A stretch of DNA of 64,000 nt, from positions 1,674,001 to 1,738,000 of the forward strand of contig LUGG01000009.1 in assembly GCA_001683735.1 (NCBI GenBank), written 5' to 3'. This DNA is from Grifola frondosa. Lineage: Eukaryota > Basidiomycota > Agaricomycetes > Polyporales > Grifolaceae. Position numbers and translations under genes: made by a program. The notes under the pieces were generated by a model. That model ran no database searches, was not told the DNA's origin, and saw only the letters and a program-made list of their open reading frames with translations. Positions 1-11,078 of this stretch are shown in pieces. The first letter of the stretch is position 1, and every line of letters begins with the position of its first letter.

Positions 1-1564
1 TAATTCCATTTGCGAGAGCTTTCTTCACACTTTCGCGGGTGATTGCGCCGATGACTAGATTAGGGAATCTTGACTTCAGGGTCGCAAACAAGTTCAAGAC
101 TGCAATTTGTAGAGGATTTTCTGTGCGATAAACCATGTAAGCGGCATCTAGGAAAGGAGACGACGTACATGCCTGTATATGCGTACAGACGGTAATTGGT
201 TTCAAGAACAATGAAACCTTGAGTTTGTGAGCTGCTGCCGCCGCCGCCAGTGGACGTGGGTAGGGGCGGCGATGAGGAGGTTAGAGTCGTTGCAAGCCGG
301 GTAGGACTGAATCGACGTGAAGTTGCCTGATTAGAAGCGGTCAGATCGCGATGCTGAATCGGTCAGCTAATACTGACTGTTCGCTGCCGAATTAGTCCAT
401 AATCCCGTAAGTCCTCGAGCATTGCCTTTTGTGTCACGCTTAGACTTTCGGCTGAATAGTCCTGCACAGGTTTCGCTCTGTACGTCAGATAGAATGCTGC
501 CGATAGAGAAGACGCACTTGTCCAAGCTCCAACGACGACAACATGAATAAAAAGCTGAGGACCTCAACCACATCCATCTGTCGTTCCTGTTGTCGTCAAG
601 CATGAGTAAGCGGTTGATTTCGTTGAATTGTTAGGCAACCTCGGCCATGTGCAAATATTGCAATAGGAGTTCCCAAAGTTGCTCGTGAGGTGGATGTAGC
701 AAAAATTGGAAACCCGATGACGTAATTTGTAGAGTCCCGCCGCTGTAAACGGATTGTTAAGGTTCAACTGACAACTGACAGAACGTTGTCACTCACCGGA
801 CACTCGCCATGAGCCCGCTTCGCTGAAGAAGATAAAGAACTCCTTGAGAGGGCTTTGCAGGTAATTGCCCCGTCCCGGAGGATACCATGTAGTAAAGAAT
901 AGTCTAAATCGACATCGTTCGCCATGATTCGAATCATTGAGGGTTCGAAGCACACCTCCCAGCGTTCAAGGGCATACGCATCCAAGCTATCGATACCGAG
1001 AGTCGGATGCTTTCCATCATTTTCGGCTGGCACCCCGAAACTTCCACTCGTGCCACTACATGAGGTCAGAAGTTGCCTTCTGTACGGAAAAGAATTTGTG
1101 GCACCCACCCGCCCGTGATGGCTTGACGGAGACTGGTCTTGAAAGTACCATTCAGAGCATGTTTCAATGGAGAATGGGGCAAGATATGTAAGCGGGCAAG
1201 CGTAGACAGAGCATCATCGTAAGGTCTAGTCCAAAAGTCAGACATCAGTGCAAGAGCACCATTACGTGGTATGAATCCTACTTTTTGCCTTCTCGAGTAA
1301 CCCACGCCGCCATTGTTGAGACAGGAATCGCTGATTCCAACCATAGCAAATTCATCACTAATTGTCTTTCTAAAGGTCGTAAGAGCCTGCAATAAAACCA
1401 ACCGAAGTTAGGCAAATGAACGACAATACGGGGAACACGTAACCGGAATATCGAAAGGCATGACGATGGCCTTTGATAAAGACGAGTTAAGGTGTTCTGT
1501 GATTGAGAATGCAGGAAGGTCAGGAGACTATGGGGGGTCTCCTCTACTTCGTACGAGGATTCAT
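1..1564 (-). CDS. TFB2: TFIIH core subunit Tfb2/p52 (3' end beyond the window)
   Basis: This encodes the p52 subunit of the TFIIH core, which acts in RNA polymerase II initiation and nucleotide excision repair by anchoring and stimulating the XPB helicase. Reading leftward, the exons give an N-terminal block around 1440-1560 (LTRLYQRPSSCLSIFR), then LERQLVMNLLWLESAIP (1335-1385), LRQAITGG and SFGVPAE (1030-1150), the conserved LDAYALERWE (about 960), HPPHEQLWELLLQYL (640-700), VEVLSFLFMLSSLELGQ (500-590) and, at the edge, RFPNLVIGAITRESVKKAL. All follow the p52 order. The C-terminal dimerisation region lies off the window. The start is unresolved: the ATG at 1564 needs a one-base frame correction, and no in-frame ATG is visible in the first conserved exon. 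The gene is divergent from NAS6. The family call is secure; the start is not. Confidence 0.88.
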
Positions 1565-1981
1565 TTTCCAGGTCGGCCTTTTCCCGAGCAGAGGCATGAT
1601 TGAAGCAGGCTGAAAGTTGCTCCTGACTTGATGAATGTGTAATGGTTCAGCAGCGCTTATGTGGTGATGACTTCGAGCTAGAATGACATGTACATAATAT
1701 AAGTTCAAGTTGCACTGCCCACCTGGACCACGTTCACAACTCGCCTACCTTAGTCTGGGTTAGCAGTGAGTAGCGTACTCGTTGTTCAGGTCAGGCTGGA
1801 AAGCTGGTCAAGTGCAAGCCCGCGCCACCGTAGCACTCTAACGTGTCACGCGACGCGCGTACCACTAAACCGTGACAAGAATACGCGTCTGCCTCCAAAC
1901 ACCTCCTTTACCATTTACACAAAGTGATAATCAAAGGATATAAGTTGTGGGCCACTGCACATTATAATCCCGATGACAACG
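1565..1981. promoter_or_regulatory. Shared divergent promoter region of TFB2 and NAS6
   Basis: About 0.4 kb separates the two outward-facing genes. It holds a GC-rich patch at about 1845-1865 with ACGCG-type motifs. I see no clear TATA box. The regulatory role is inferred from gene layout only. Confidence 0.4.
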
Positions 1982-3175
1982 ATGTCCGTGCATGCCGCGG
2001 CCCTAAACCGTATGAATCTTACCTCAAGATCCGAGATATTCTACTCATCCAAGCTCATCACTTGTATCAGGCCAAGTCGGACTGGTACGCTCGCTCGTTT
2101 CGCAAGATCCTGGGTCAGTGAACGCCGTTGATGCTGTATGTGCTGTAATTTGTCTCCCCTACAACATGTGACTGATTGAATTTCTATTAGGATGGTCGAA
2201 CGCCTCTTCACTGGCCGCATCGTCCGGATCGGTCGACATCGTCCGATACCTCCTGGATCAGAAGGCCGATGTCAACATTGGAGACAACGGTGGTTGGACA
2301 CCATTACACATTGCTGGCATGTTTACGTTCTGTAGTACCATATGCGTTTACTGATATGAGACACATCATTCAGCGAGCGCAGGGTGGGAGGAGATCGCTC
2401 GGGAGTTGCTTGGTGCTGGTGCCGATGTCAATCGTGCCAACGACAAGGGACTCACCCCTTTGTAGGGTTGATTTTTGTTATAACCTTGTTCATCTCGTGC
2501 TGACATTACTGCTATGGAGACACTACGCCGCCTCAAAATCACGGGTTGAGGTGCACCTGATGATTCGAAGCCCCGTCCACAGCTGACGTCCACCGTAGAT
2601 CGGCAAACTGCTCATATCCAGAGGCGCAGATGTACGTCACGCTCACTGAGGTCGCACCGATATTTGTCTCATAATTTCCACGCAGATAAATGCCAGAGAC
2701 AAGGCAAACCAGACACCTCTGTGCGTGATAATGCCGCTCTCAAATGACAGTCACTGGTAACATGCAGTTCTTAGTCACCGTGCGGCGACCACAGGGTCGG
2801 TAGGGTTCGTCAGTTTGTTGCTCAAGCCTCCCGAAGGATCTCCCAAGACGCGAGTGAACACTGCCGATCGCGTTGGTGCGTAACAGACCATTCTAAACAA
2901 TCGTACTGAACATTTACATGGGCTGATTCGTAGGAAACACTCCACTCCACTTGGCCATGGAGTCGGCCCACGCAGAAGCCGCTTGTCTGCTGATTGAGGC
3001 TGGGGCAGATCGAGAGCGAGTAAGTCATGCATGTAGAACTTTGGTGGAGCTTATTCTGACTTACTTTGTGTAGGAGAACCTCGACGGCGAGATGCCAGAG
3101 GATGTCGAGGGCGTTAGAGGACAGGAGCAAAAGCGTGCTAGAGCATATGTGATTGACAGATGTGGCAAACGGTAA
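1982..3175 (+). CDS. NAS6: Ankyrin-repeat proteasome assembly chaperone Nas6 / gankyrin (PSMD10)
   Basis: Nas6/gankyrin binds the C-domain of proteasomal ATPase Rpt3 and chaperones assembly of the 19S regulatory particle. The exons start at 1982-2009, 2071-2135, 2191-2316 and 2374-2461 and continue to the stop at 3175. They give a start MSVHAAALN, then successive ankyrin repeats with the signatures DGRTPLHW, GGWTPLHIA, KGLTPLHYAAS, NQTPLHRAATTGS and GNTPLHLAMES. The ending, with a conserved PEDVEG motif and a basic tail, is typical of fungal Nas6. The exon at 2191 breaks frame after LHW: a single G appears to be missing near 2214, and everything after it is in frame. The intron at 2317-2373 starts with GC rather than GT. 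Its length, about 235 residues, matches the family. Confidence 0.9.
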
Positions 3176-3587
3176 ATCAGAGAGAGGTTGCTACCAGAAG
3201 CTCAGATCAATATCAATGTTGTGGCAGTACCGATAATTTTTGAACACGTGGGTTCTGACTCTATGTACATCATATCCGATGACCTCGCAGCAACCATATA
3301 CGAATAAACCTTCGATGAGCTTTAATGATTTAAGACAAGCGTTTCGGATAGTAGGGAGGTGGATAGGGTCATAAAGTCCCGGGATCGTGATGAACGCATG
3401 GGCGGCTGACGTCCGCATAAGTTTATGATACATATGGGAGAGTTTTCTATGGCGATGGCGACCGGGCCATATGCGGAGTTAGTAGTGTGAACATGGCGAT
3501 AAGATCTGCATTACGCAGTCAGGTCAAACAACAAACATACGAATAGAGACAGACACACGATGGATAGATAGAAACTCCTTGTAAAGA

Positions 3588-4710
3588 TTAGTTCTTCACC
3601 GGTAATAATTCGACAATGCGGTGAGCTTTGATGTCCGCGCCAGCCTTGCCAAAGTAACGCTCAGAATCAAAACTCCAATGTAGCGAGCCGGTGATCCAGT
3701 TCTGGAGGCCATCGATATAGGTCTCGACGTCCCTGTCAATCTCGGGCCCCAAGATGGAAGCGTACGCCGATCCGCCTCGAACCGATCGATGGATGCCTTA
3801 CATAGCCCGCCGACGAAATTGATAGCTTCTTGGAGAGTGAAACCTTGCTCCTGCATGACCACGACGATCATATTGTGGGTGTCCCTGCGCGCCTGCTCCA
3901 CATTGTACGAGAAGATGTCCTGAAAGGGCAGGTGCACGTCAAAGAGGAGACCGATGTGCTCAGGTAGTAATATCACCTACATTGGACCAAGTCACCAGTG
4001 AGTTAGTTGCTTCCTCAAGGGCCTGGATAGTAGGATGTTGAACGACATCATCTGGCAGATCGATCCCAGCGGCGAACTCGATGAGCGCAAAACATGGTTT
4101 GCAGCCGCTGGTATCCCAGCGCAAAGCGATGTACTCTTCCAGATCGGGAATCTCTTGAAGAGTACGGTCCTTCGCCTGTTGAGCGACGGCTTTAAAGAAG
4201 AGGTCCATCGTATGAATGAACCGTCGAATACACCCCAGACCACCAGTTTGGCGATAGCGTCTGAAGAAGCTGAATGGTCATATGGTAATGATAGTCAGCA
4301 GGCATATATAAAACTCGAATGACGACATACCACTTTGCCAGCTTCCCTGCAGCCTTATCCGTTTGATACCCTTCTGGGTCATGCAGAGCGTTCATCACGC
4401 AATCCGCCAGCCCATGGGTATTGGCTGCGTCAAATTCGTCCGACCAGTCGTCGAATGTGAAGAGGAAATTCAAGTAATCGGAAGCGACCTGCAGATGAAA
4501 AGCATCGGCATCCGGATAACACGCCGCGGTAAGCTCCCCTGCTTTCAACCCCATGAACGTATCGCGTTTCGTGGAGCTGAGATTGGCCCCACCGACGATC
4601 CATGCTTCTGAGGCCCGACAAACTTGCATGCGGTGAGGACTGATCCGTAGTGGGTATGAGCAGTGAGATATGAGGTCCGGGAGGATGAACTTGGAAGGAG
4701 GTGCGGCCAT
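3588..4710 (-). CDS. Sesquiterpene synthase (class I terpene cyclase, basidiomycete type)
   Basis: The enzyme ionises farnesyl diphosphate and cyclises it to a sesquiterpene scaffold. Three exons are visible: 4710-4331, 4269-3981 and 3919-3588. Exon 1 carries the aspartate-rich metal-binding motif within FTFDDWSDEFD. The exon 2/3 junction rebuilds the second metal-binding NSE triad as NDIFSYNVE, followed by QARRDTHNMIVVV. Exon 3 ends with HWSFDSERYFG, the conserved C-terminal RY motif. The predicted length of about 333 residues is normal. One C appears to be missing in a C run near 3745, which shifts the frame after LPSWGP; the correct frame then runs to the stop. The product cannot be predicted from sequence. 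No cytochrome P450 or other tailoring gene could be recognised next to it. Confidence 0.9.
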
Positions 4711-4769
4711 GGTTGGCGAACACAGGAGGGAAAGCTGGGCCTCAGCTGCGGCTCATCTGCACCGTGCCT

Positions 4770-6730
4770 CATTGCAACATGCTGCCATGTATATTATAAT
4801 CTACAACAGGCTCGGCTCCGGACTGCAGGAGTGGCAACGGACTCCCAGGCTCCTTTGTAACGCGCAGTACGTGCACTCAATGAACTTGATAATGTTGAGC
4901 CAATCGGAGTAAAGTCCTGAAGGTGCAAGGTGTTGTTGAGACCGGATCTGTTCATCACTTCGTTGGCATCTTGCGGCCCAGACTTGAGGCGCATCCGTGC
5001 GTGACAAGGCGAGGACGTCCAGGTAGGGCAAATAGCGCAGAGGTCGAACTCACCGCGTGACTATGCCACCGCAGACAACAACGAGATCTCATGATAGGAC
5101 CTAAGCTTCAATGCAGACTGCAAGCAAGAGAAAACGTGCCACCGCGGACTCACTCGCACAATGTTGCGAGAAGACCAGTAAGATTCCCACACCATCCAGC
5201 GATTGAGTAAAGCAAGTTTGGCAACGATGCAGTGGAGTCCGAGGAAGTAATGCGCTGATAGTGGTCAAGTCAGGACTGGGCTATCGCATTACAATCGCCC
5301 AAGCCCGCCAGACCAACATAAGGGTTGTAAAAGTGGTGGGCATCAGCGTCGAATGTCGGACGTTAAGCGCCATGGGTGAACACATGTTCGGCTTGAATGC
5401 CGGCATATTCAATCGTCGTCCATCGGTCCAGCACCAGAACATAGACGAGCCAGGACACTGACAGCAGGAGGACAGCGTTACAACGGCAAGTATGAGGCAG
5501 TAATGGGGCACAAACCTCGTCATTGCTAGCCGAATAGAATTAAAACGCGAACCTAATGGTGTTAGAACTCGAGGAATGTATAGCTTCGGACCGTTTGATC
5601 CTCTGATAACACTCCTGGAGATTAAGTGGAGCGCGGAAGATGCGTTTAGGCACGTCTTGGTGAACATACGCTGACGAACTTTCACGGAGGGACGATAAAC
5701 AGTACTGGGGTGGTAATTACACAGCTGGCAGGCTTCAGGAAAACGAAAAGTCTACGGGGAGATATCTGAATTATGAACGACGCTAGGTTGCTCCTGGGCA
5801 AAGCTGTAAGAGTAGAAAACACTGTCCTGCTAGTTTTTTCCATTATATTTGTTGTTTAAACTTAAATTTATGACGTGACAGGACGTGACGCGACGCGACA
5901 TCATCTGAACGGCCGCAGCCTCCAACGTTCGGAGGAGGGAGGGGATAATTCAGCTAATGTTTCGGAGCAGAGTGCAACCCAGTGGTTTATCCCATGAATA
6001 CTAATTACTCGGTGCCTACAATGAAATTGTCCGCAACTTACTCAGGTCACACTCATGTGATCTTGAAATGCAATGTGACGGTACGCGCTGAAATTACGGT
6101 CCCCCTTACTCCGACTGTAGGCTCGCTGACGAGCCTACTAGTATTAGGAAGAAGAAGTCGTTCCTTCTATAGAGGCTCGAATCTCGTAAGAGAGGCCAAT
6201 GGGAGGTCCCCGTGGGAACGGAGAATGCCGCACCCGACTGTCTGCAAGAACGGCGATGACAACATCTCGCATATCTCAGTGAAATAAATTCGTAGATGCC
6301 TACCTGCAAGTTATTCTGATCTCGCTAGCAATTTTTCTCGCCGTATTTTCTGTCAACGATGTGCGTACAGTATCGTCCGCATCATCTACCTAATCTAATC
6401 GTCTAGTAAAGCCAATCATTGACACTAGTACTTGCTTAACAATTTCTGAAGACCTGTGAAACGTGAGGAAACGTGCCGTGTTCCAGGCCCTATGCATCAA
6501 GGAACTCTATGTGTGGCGCCCCGTGTCGTGGGAGTGCTTCGAATTAATTCGGTGCTGCGGACAAGATGTCGATATAGGCGCGTACAGGATGTGATTATTC
6601 GACTTCTCAAGACCAGAAATACGACAGCGTTCGCGGAAGCGGATTGACGCCAATTTGCGCGAGGTGTTGCCTAACAGTGCGCCGTTTCGAGTGGCTCAGA
6701 GTGTCGTACACGAGTCGCTAGGCTCAGACG
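4770..6730. other. No assignable gene (2 kb)
   Basis: Several short open frames occur on the minus strand (4800-5690), but none has a recognisable domain or a convincing exon chain. A short cluster of near-repeats of GACGTGAC/GACGCGAC lies at about 5871-5902. A decayed or highly divergent gene is possible. Confidence 0.3.
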
Positions 6731-6769
6731 ACGTGGCCAGTCGCTGCTAATGGAGGAGGCACCCCTCAG

Positions 6770-8417
6770 CGCCGGGATCCTGCACAGATACCGGACATCT
6801 TAGACCCCGAACTACCTTCTTACTCGCAGAACCTATCTACCGTCTGGGATATACCCCCGGTGCAAACGGAGCACTCATATTACCTGACCAAGAAGGCCAG
6901 AGAACGATGGCTTTCGCTGACTGTGCGCAGCCGAGCGACGAATGACGAGGAGTTGCCAACTTTCTTCCAAGGAGGAGTTATAGCTGGATCGCTGAAACTA
7001 AATCTAGAGAAGGAGGATGTTCTTGTTAGTGTCTATATCTCAGTGAGTCCTGAGTCTCACATTGCCGACGGCTTACTAGCTGTTCCAAGCTCGCGGGTTT
7101 TAATTATCCCAACGGTTACAAGGACTGTGTTGACAGCGTTATCAGGTGGTAGGCCGACTGACGATATTCGCACACAGTGCGTCGAACTTTCTGAACATAT
7201 CGAAATTGGTATGGTCAGCCGCAACACCGCCGGAACAATCATCAGAGTCGCCTTGCATATGGCATTCTGGGAAGCTCAAAGGACATTATGAATGGCCCTT
7301 CTCCTTAAGGCTACCCAAGGGCGTTAGCATCATGTCCTCAATAGAGCCGGAAAGCTCGCGGACCAATTTTCGCCTTCCCCCGAGCTTCTCAGATAGATTA
7401 GCGGGTGTGAAGGTGGAGTACACACTGAAGGTTCGCGTGAACCGCAGCGGTCTTCGCGCTGGTGACAAGTGAGCGTAGCGCGATTGTAGTCGTGCGCTGA
7501 TCTTGAACGCTCCCACCAGACTCGTTGTTCCTATCACATATATTCCGCTTCTGCGTCCCAGTCCGCCGTCTATTGCTCGACAGATTGCATATCAAGAGAA
7601 TAGCCCTCTTATTGGCCCGGGTAGTGACCCGGGTGGATGGAAGGTGCTTAAACCTGTCACGGTCGAAGGCACGATGTTCAGAACCAAGGACATCGAGGCG
7701 AAGTGTAGAGTGAGTGTCGGCATTCTGACATTTCTATTGTCGCCGATATCTCAACTGTTGCTTGATCAGCTATCTCTTGCAAAACCTGTGAGTATGTTCT
7801 GGGGTAATGATATCGGCACCATTGAGAACTTTCCTTCAGTTATGCTATACGAGAGGCACCCCATTACACCTCATCTTATCTGTCGAGAGTGCTGATCCTC
7901 AATTCCTGGACCTGCTCTCGAACCATTCGATCACTGTCTGTCTCTGTCAGCGAAACTGCTTCAAAGTTGATGCAGCATTATCAAGAAGAACTTCGGATAA
8001 ACAAGCACGACTCACCGTGAAGTCACACAACCTTGCGACTGCGGTGTGGTGGCGATCAAGCGGCGACAACCCTGCCACACGCATTTTTGCAGGGGAGCTA
8101 CAAATACCAGAGAAACTCACGCCGCCATGCGATATACTCAATTTTGGTGTAAATGTACGTCGTCCACTCATGTGGTTTCACAATATCATTATGAATACAT
8201 TGTGTAGTATGAGGTCATCTTGTACCCATTTCATGCGGTAGGGTTTACTACATCGCTACCTTCGGAGAGTCCTTTGCTCTCGGTGCCAGTGGAAATCGTC
8301 ACTGCATTTGCGCAGGGTCCACACCCGCGAGTGTATTCTCCTCCTCAATATGATGGCGAAATACACCAGCCACATGGACACGGCTTTTCCGTCAGTGGCA
8401 TGACGACATGGTTTTGA
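6770..8417 (+). CDS. Arrestin-like protein (fungal alpha-arrestin family)
   Basis: Fungal arrestin-like proteins act as membrane-trafficking adaptors, often linking plasma-membrane transporters to ubiquitin ligases. The reading starts near LPSYSQNLSTVW and TEHSYYLTKKARERW (6800-6910). It continues through GSLKLNLEKEDVLVSVYIS and a WPFSLRLPKGV strand (7295-7320), then FRLPPSFSDRLAGVKVEYTLKVRVNR. An exon from 7519 contains YIPLLRPSPPSIARQIAYQ and the TVEGTMF strand. Later exons give LSLAKP, LCYTRGTPLHLILSVESADP and VPVEIVTAF, ending at 8417. This is the usual order of the basidiomycete family with N- and C-terminal arrestin sandwiches. From 7519 to the stop every junction is in frame with normal introns. 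The start codon is not settled; exon 1 may lie upstream of 6770. No PY motif is visible in the part read. Confidence 0.75.
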
Positions 8418-8583
8418 GATTTTCGACTATCGTGTATGCTCTACCGTGCACTGTCTGAATGATTTATGGTGGAAATTCAGGTTCGTGTATCATAGTCAAT
8501 GGTACTGCTTTTCATTTTGTATTATGTTCTTTCGTTTTGCCTTACCTGTTGTACAACAACTGCACCAATGTATCATGCATACT

Positions 8584-9790
8584 TCACTCAACGCCAGTTG
8601 GATCCCAGTCGGTCACTAATTCTAATGCGCTGTCAGTGATCACAGTCGTCGACCAAGATGTACTGTCATACCTTCATCCAAAGCATCCAAGGCCGCAACC
8701 TCGTCCGATGTGAGCTCGAAATCGTATACCTTGATGTTTGACTCTATTCGCACCCGTGAGGACGACTTGGGCAACGGGATATAACCCTGATCCATGAAGG
8801 TATGATGCGTGCAAGGGAAATTATTCACATTATGTCCAACGCACCTTCTGAAGCGAATATCGCAGAAGAATCTGAGCAGGCTCCTTGTTATATTTCTTCG
8901 ACAAGTTTCTGAGCGACGGGTGGCGGAAACGAAGACCACGAACGAGTGGCGCCCACGCCTGGATAGCATGTGTACGAATTATAAGGGGATTGGATTCAAG
9001 GTAGTGGTAGTGATCACTGACCTCCAAGGCGATATCATGCTCATTGCAGAATGCAACGATGTCTGTGCGTGTCATGAACGGGTGAAGATCGACCTATATA
9101 GCATGTCAATCCTGTTTGTAATATATGATTTATTAAAACAGCGCACTTGGTTGATGACAGGTAATTCTACCCTCGCATCGACCATCTCCTGTAGGTGCTT
9201 GACACCATAGTTGCTTACTCCGATGCTACGTATCTTGCCCTCCGCTCTCGCCTCCATAATAGCCTTCCAGCAATCCCGGCGCTTTTCGGGCCCGCCAATG
9301 GGCGAATGCATCAGATATAAGTCAATATATCCAAGAGAGCACTTGTCGAGTGACCGTTGAATCGCTGCTTTGGTTGCGGCAAAGCCGCTGTTCGTTTTCA
9401 GCTTCGTCGTATAGAAAATGGCCTCGCGCGGGGTTCCAGTTCTTGCGCAGAATTCACGGATGGCACGCCCACATTGAGCTTCGTTGCCATACCCATTCTG
9501 CAGAGTCCTGAGGGAATTATATTCGCATTTTGAGATAGTGAGAGGCTGTCGAGACTTACGATGTGACGGTACCCAGCCTGTGAAAATGATGGGTATGCGG
9601 GCTCGATACAACAAGATGAAAGTTGGCAGGTACCTCCAATGCCCACCTCACAGGTGAATAGGCCTCTTCTCCATCCAACTCATATGTTCCTGGAGAACAT
9701 CGATTAGCTTCGGGGTCAATGGGATGTTGGCCATAACTCGCCGAAACCCATGATAGGGATCTCTTTCCGTCGCGGAGCTGCTCGACACGA
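8584..9790 (-). CDS. Aldo-keto reductase
   Basis: A cytosolic NADPH-dependent reductase of small carbonyl compounds. In order, the exons give DGEEAYSPVRWALE, AGYRHIDSA, YGNEAQCGRAIREF, FYTTKLKT, DLYLMHSPIGG, IRSIGVSNYGVKHLQEM, VDLHPFMTRTDIVAFC, QAWAPLVRG, LRFRHPSL, QILLRYSLQKGYIPLPKS, the segment LTSDEVAALDALDE and a C-terminal LVTDWDP. The catalytic Asp (HIDSA), Lys (TTK) and His (LMHSP) are visible, and the catalytic Tyr is likely that of YGNEA. IPLPKS matches the cofactor-binding end. Frame breaks occur between HIDSA and YGNEA (near 9500) and near IPIMGFG (about 9730-9765), each explained by one missing base. The start exon is uncertain. The substrate cannot be told. It is convergent with the arrestin-like gene, about 170 bp away. 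Confidence 0.85.
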
Positions 9791-10326
9791 TATCAAATCA
9801 TTCGATTGATACGACGCTCGTTCTTACAATAAAACACACCTTGAGCTTGGATGGCAGTGCAATAGTCATCTCGTAACTGTTATCAGAACAAGATCGAGAG
9901 CTGTCTCTCAGTTCGTGGCGTTTAATCAATGAATCTCTGGCTCGCCAAAGACATTCCTTTCCCGCAAATGACATCGATCTCACCTACTACATTCAGGCTC
10001 CAGTAAGGATCAATGGTCAAGTATATTACCTCAGCACAAGCTACTCACCGTCAAGTATTGTTGAATAGATACGTGGCGAAAATTACTATCAATCCTGAGC
10101 TTCAACGTTGACTTCGGACACAATGTTTGAACATTCTCATCTTCAGACTCCATCGCGAGATCGAAAATGAGGGGCATTTAAACATATGAAGATATAGTAG
10201 TTGTAACATGGCATTAACTACAAGGGGACAGATGCGCGACACGATAGCCTGAATTGACCTGACAAAGAACTTAATCAGCATCAAGGTCAAAACTAAATGC
10301 ATAACAGTGAAGCTCGCGCAAAAGGA

Positions 10327-10766
10327 TCAGACATCCAAAGGAAGGTACTTCGAACCCTCACCGCGCCGACCACCCGCCTCGCGTCCAGCGCACCACAGGG
10401 GCGGCCCACCCTCGACCATGCGATAATGGGTTCCACACGGTATGGAGGGGGAATATGAACGTTCGGCATTGGGGGAGTACTCCCGACTAGAGAGGGCGCT
10501 AGGGTGAAAACTGCGAATGTATGGTATATTCATCTTCGAAGACGCGCGAGTACGTCGGGTTTGAAACATCTGACTCACCTATCAAGTCCTTCTGGCAACT
10601 TCGAAACAAAAAATAGACCACACCTGGAGACAATGAGTTAGCAAACTGGCGAAAAGGACGAAAGCAACAAATTAATGGAAGAATCAGACGAAATGGCACT
10701 GGCAAGTACACTGTGCGCTCCGTAGAACGCGAGTCTGTTGCGAACAGACTGCTCTATCCTCGGCAT
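10327..10766 (-). CDS. Possible small protein, function unknown
   Basis: An ATG at 10766 opens a short exon (MPRIEQSVRNRLAFYGAHS) followed by plausible GT-AG introns. A short hydrophobic exon (VVYFLFR) follows, then a C-terminal exon that begins with short polar segments and ends RGEGSKYLPLDV before a stop at 10327. The layout suggests a small single-pass membrane protein of roughly 100 residues. I do not recognise a family. Splice sites were chosen by eye and the frame at the middle junction needs a small adjustment, so this is tentative. Confidence 0.35.
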
Positions 10767-11078
10767 GGTCGTATAGGACGGGGAAGAGAATAAAGTCATC
10801 ACTTGAAAAGGAGACTAGACGAATCGAAAAGAAATCCAACACTCACCGAGGGAACATGGTCGACAAGAAAGACCGAAGACGAGATTGCAAAATTTATACA
10901 GAGAAACTACATGTTTGGTTCTTATTTGGCTATGGCCCGTGCACAACGTCCACGTGACAAGTGTGGGAAAAGTGCCTGTTCCGGCGATTGTTCAGCAACC
11001 TAGCCACAGGTTTCCCCTTGTTGTTCACTACGACGTCGGACACGGTTTTCTTGATATTCATCCTTCTCTCTCACTCAG

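Noticed and set aside
4800..5690. Cytochrome P450 next to the terpene synthase
   Set aside because: Searched by eye for the heme-binding F-x2-G-x-R-x-C and the ExxR motifs on both strands and found neither.
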